Assembly (NCBI GenBank): GCA_018061375.1
Contig: JAGOUG010000059.1
Location: 1 to 5,049 of the forward strand
Direction of reading: 5' to 3'
DNA from: Candidatus Saccharimonadota bacterium
Lineage (GTDB): Bacteria; Patescibacteriota; Saccharimonadia; Saccharimonadales; UBA7683
DNA: 5,049 bases
The notes below the pieces were generated by a model that was not told the origin of the DNA, made no database searches, and was given only the letters and a program-made list of their open reading frames with translations. Below, in pieces: positions 4,639-5,049 of this stretch (positions are counted from its first letter, which is position 1; each line of letters starts with the position of its first letter). A program made the position numbers and the translations under genes.

Positions 4639-4871
4639 CAAAAGGTAAGAGATTACTTGGGGCTCTGTATTCTGTCCATGCGCATAAGCTACATATTGCA
4701 GAAGAGTGGGGTGCATGGGAAGACTTATTATACTTTGCTGCAGGTATCGGAGTTCTATTTGGCGGTTTTATAATCTCGACTTATAGTTTAATCCCTTTGA
4801 ATATTTGTATGTCCCTACTATGCTTCGTTAGCTCGGTGTACATTTACAGATCACCTAAAAAACTATTGTAG
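4620..4871 (+). pseudogene. Start-less 83-codon frame with two membrane segments, probable tail of the HAD phosphatase
   Basis: This frame is open from 4533 to the TAG at 4869-4871, yet its first ATG is at 4809, inside the second hydrophobic segment; I see no GTG or TTG start before the first one. From 4620 it reads KYHVKLTKGKRLL, a basic amphipathic stretch, then AEEWGAWEDLLYFAAGIGVL and GGFIIS, a short turn, and SLIPLNICMSLLCFVSSVYIY, ending in RSPKKLL. Two membrane helices with basic ends and the basic linker look like real protein. Joining Arg170 of the HAD phosphatase to this frame needs a -1 shift at CTC-AGA-AAT, equivalent to one A lost from the A-run at 4620-4622. The combined protein would have 253 residues with a C-terminal membrane anchor. 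Alternatives are a sequencing error, a real inactivating indel of the tail, or programmed frameshifting, for which no classical slippery site is seen. Confidence 0.6.
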
Positions 4872-4974
4872 CTAAGTATATTGGATTATTTGATTTACTT
4901 CTTTATGGCTACTCGTAAATTTCATAAAAGTCTGTATTATTACATTTGGGGTATGGTGCATACTAAAAAAGCGC

Positions 4975-4980
4975 TATAAT
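4975..4980 (+). promoter_or_regulatory. -10 box of the DUF5679 gene promoter
   Basis: A perfect TATAAT predicts +1 near 4987 and a leader of about 35 bases. No good -35 is found at 16-18 bases (TATGGT at 17). Unlike the other genes here, this transcript would carry a ribosome binding site. Confidence 0.55.
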
Positions 4981-5010
4981 AAAAAGATACATTAAATAAC
5001 CCCGATTAAG

Positions 5011-5015
5011 AGGAG
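5011..5015 (+). promoter_or_regulatory. Shine-Dalgarno of the DUF5679 gene
   Basis: AGGAG, within AAGAGGAGA, lies six bases before ATG 5022. It is the only canonical ribosome binding site at an identified start in this window. Confidence 0.85.
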
Positions 5016-5021
5016 ATACAT

Positions 5022-5049
5022 ATGGCTACAGGATACTGCGTTAAGTGCA
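5022..5049 (+). CDS. DUF5679-type small Cys-rich protein, start only
   Basis: Only nine codons are inside the window, reading MATGYCVKC. The strong Shine-Dalgarno and upstream TATAAT support a real start. I recognise this beginning as that of the very short DUF5679 proteins of Saccharibacteria and other Patescibacteria; the C-x-x-C pair would fit a small zinc-binding fold. Function is unknown, and the rest of the gene is outside the window, so length and remaining cysteines cannot be checked. Confidence 0.75.

Noticed and set aside
4905..4979. A 24-codon ORF (MATRKFHKSLYYYIWGM...) between the two-helix frame and the DUF5679 gene.
   Set aside because: It has no ribosome binding site or well-placed -10 box, is very short, and its stop overlaps the TATAAT of the next gene's promoter. 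Chance is the simpler explanation.

Overview
The window looks like a piece of a Saccharibacteria (TM7) or closely related Patescibacteria/CPR chromosome. The clearest clue is the gene cut by the right edge, whose product begins MATGYCVKC; I recognise this as the start of the very small cysteine-containing DUF5679 proteins common in that group. The compact layout, the lean glycolysis/fermentation gene pair and the unusual membrane-kinase fusion fit the same picture. Assignment is by recognition, not by a search. No in-frame TGA is seen inside the genes, so the standard code is adequate here.

Layout. (a) 1-700, minus strand: an NAD-dependent D-2-hydroxyacid (D-lactate-like) dehydrogenase whose C-terminus lies outside the window. 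(b) 701-763: a compact divergent promoter region in which both -10 boxes end exactly seven bases before the preferred ATG, which predicts leaderless mRNAs. (c) 764-2005, plus strand: enolase. (d) 2025-2172: a complete tRNA-Gln(CUG) transcription unit with a near-consensus promoter, the tRNA with encoded CCA, and an intrinsic terminator. (e) 2173-2542: a gene-poor patch with a second exact copy of the tRNA 3' end, a separated copy of its T-arm, several hairpins and a decayed GIY-YIG-like reading frame. This looks like the scar of a tRNA-targeted insertion. (f) 2543-4009, minus strand: an integral membrane protein joining a PAP2-like domain that has lost its catalytic residues to a cytoplasmic kinase-like domain that keeps its own. 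(g) 4010-4110: a second divergent promoter region. (h) 4111-4638, plus strand: a YqeG-type HAD phosphatase, followed in the -1 frame by an 83-codon open stretch (4620-4868) that has no start codon before its first membrane segment. This is probably the membrane-anchor tail of the same protein, separated by a one-base frameshift. (i) 4872-5021: a short intergenic region with a promoter and a strong Shine-Dalgarno. (j) 5022-5049: the start of the DUF5679 gene.

How the genes may work together. Enolase makes phosphoenolpyruvate in lower glycolysis, and a D-lactate-type dehydrogenase would reoxidise NADH at the pyruvate step, so the shared promoter region is metabolically sensible. The second divergent pair, a PAP2-like/kinase membrane protein and a YqeG/Gep4-type HAD phosphatase that may be membrane-anchored, suggests lipid-phosphate or envelope work. 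That is inference from family membership and position only.
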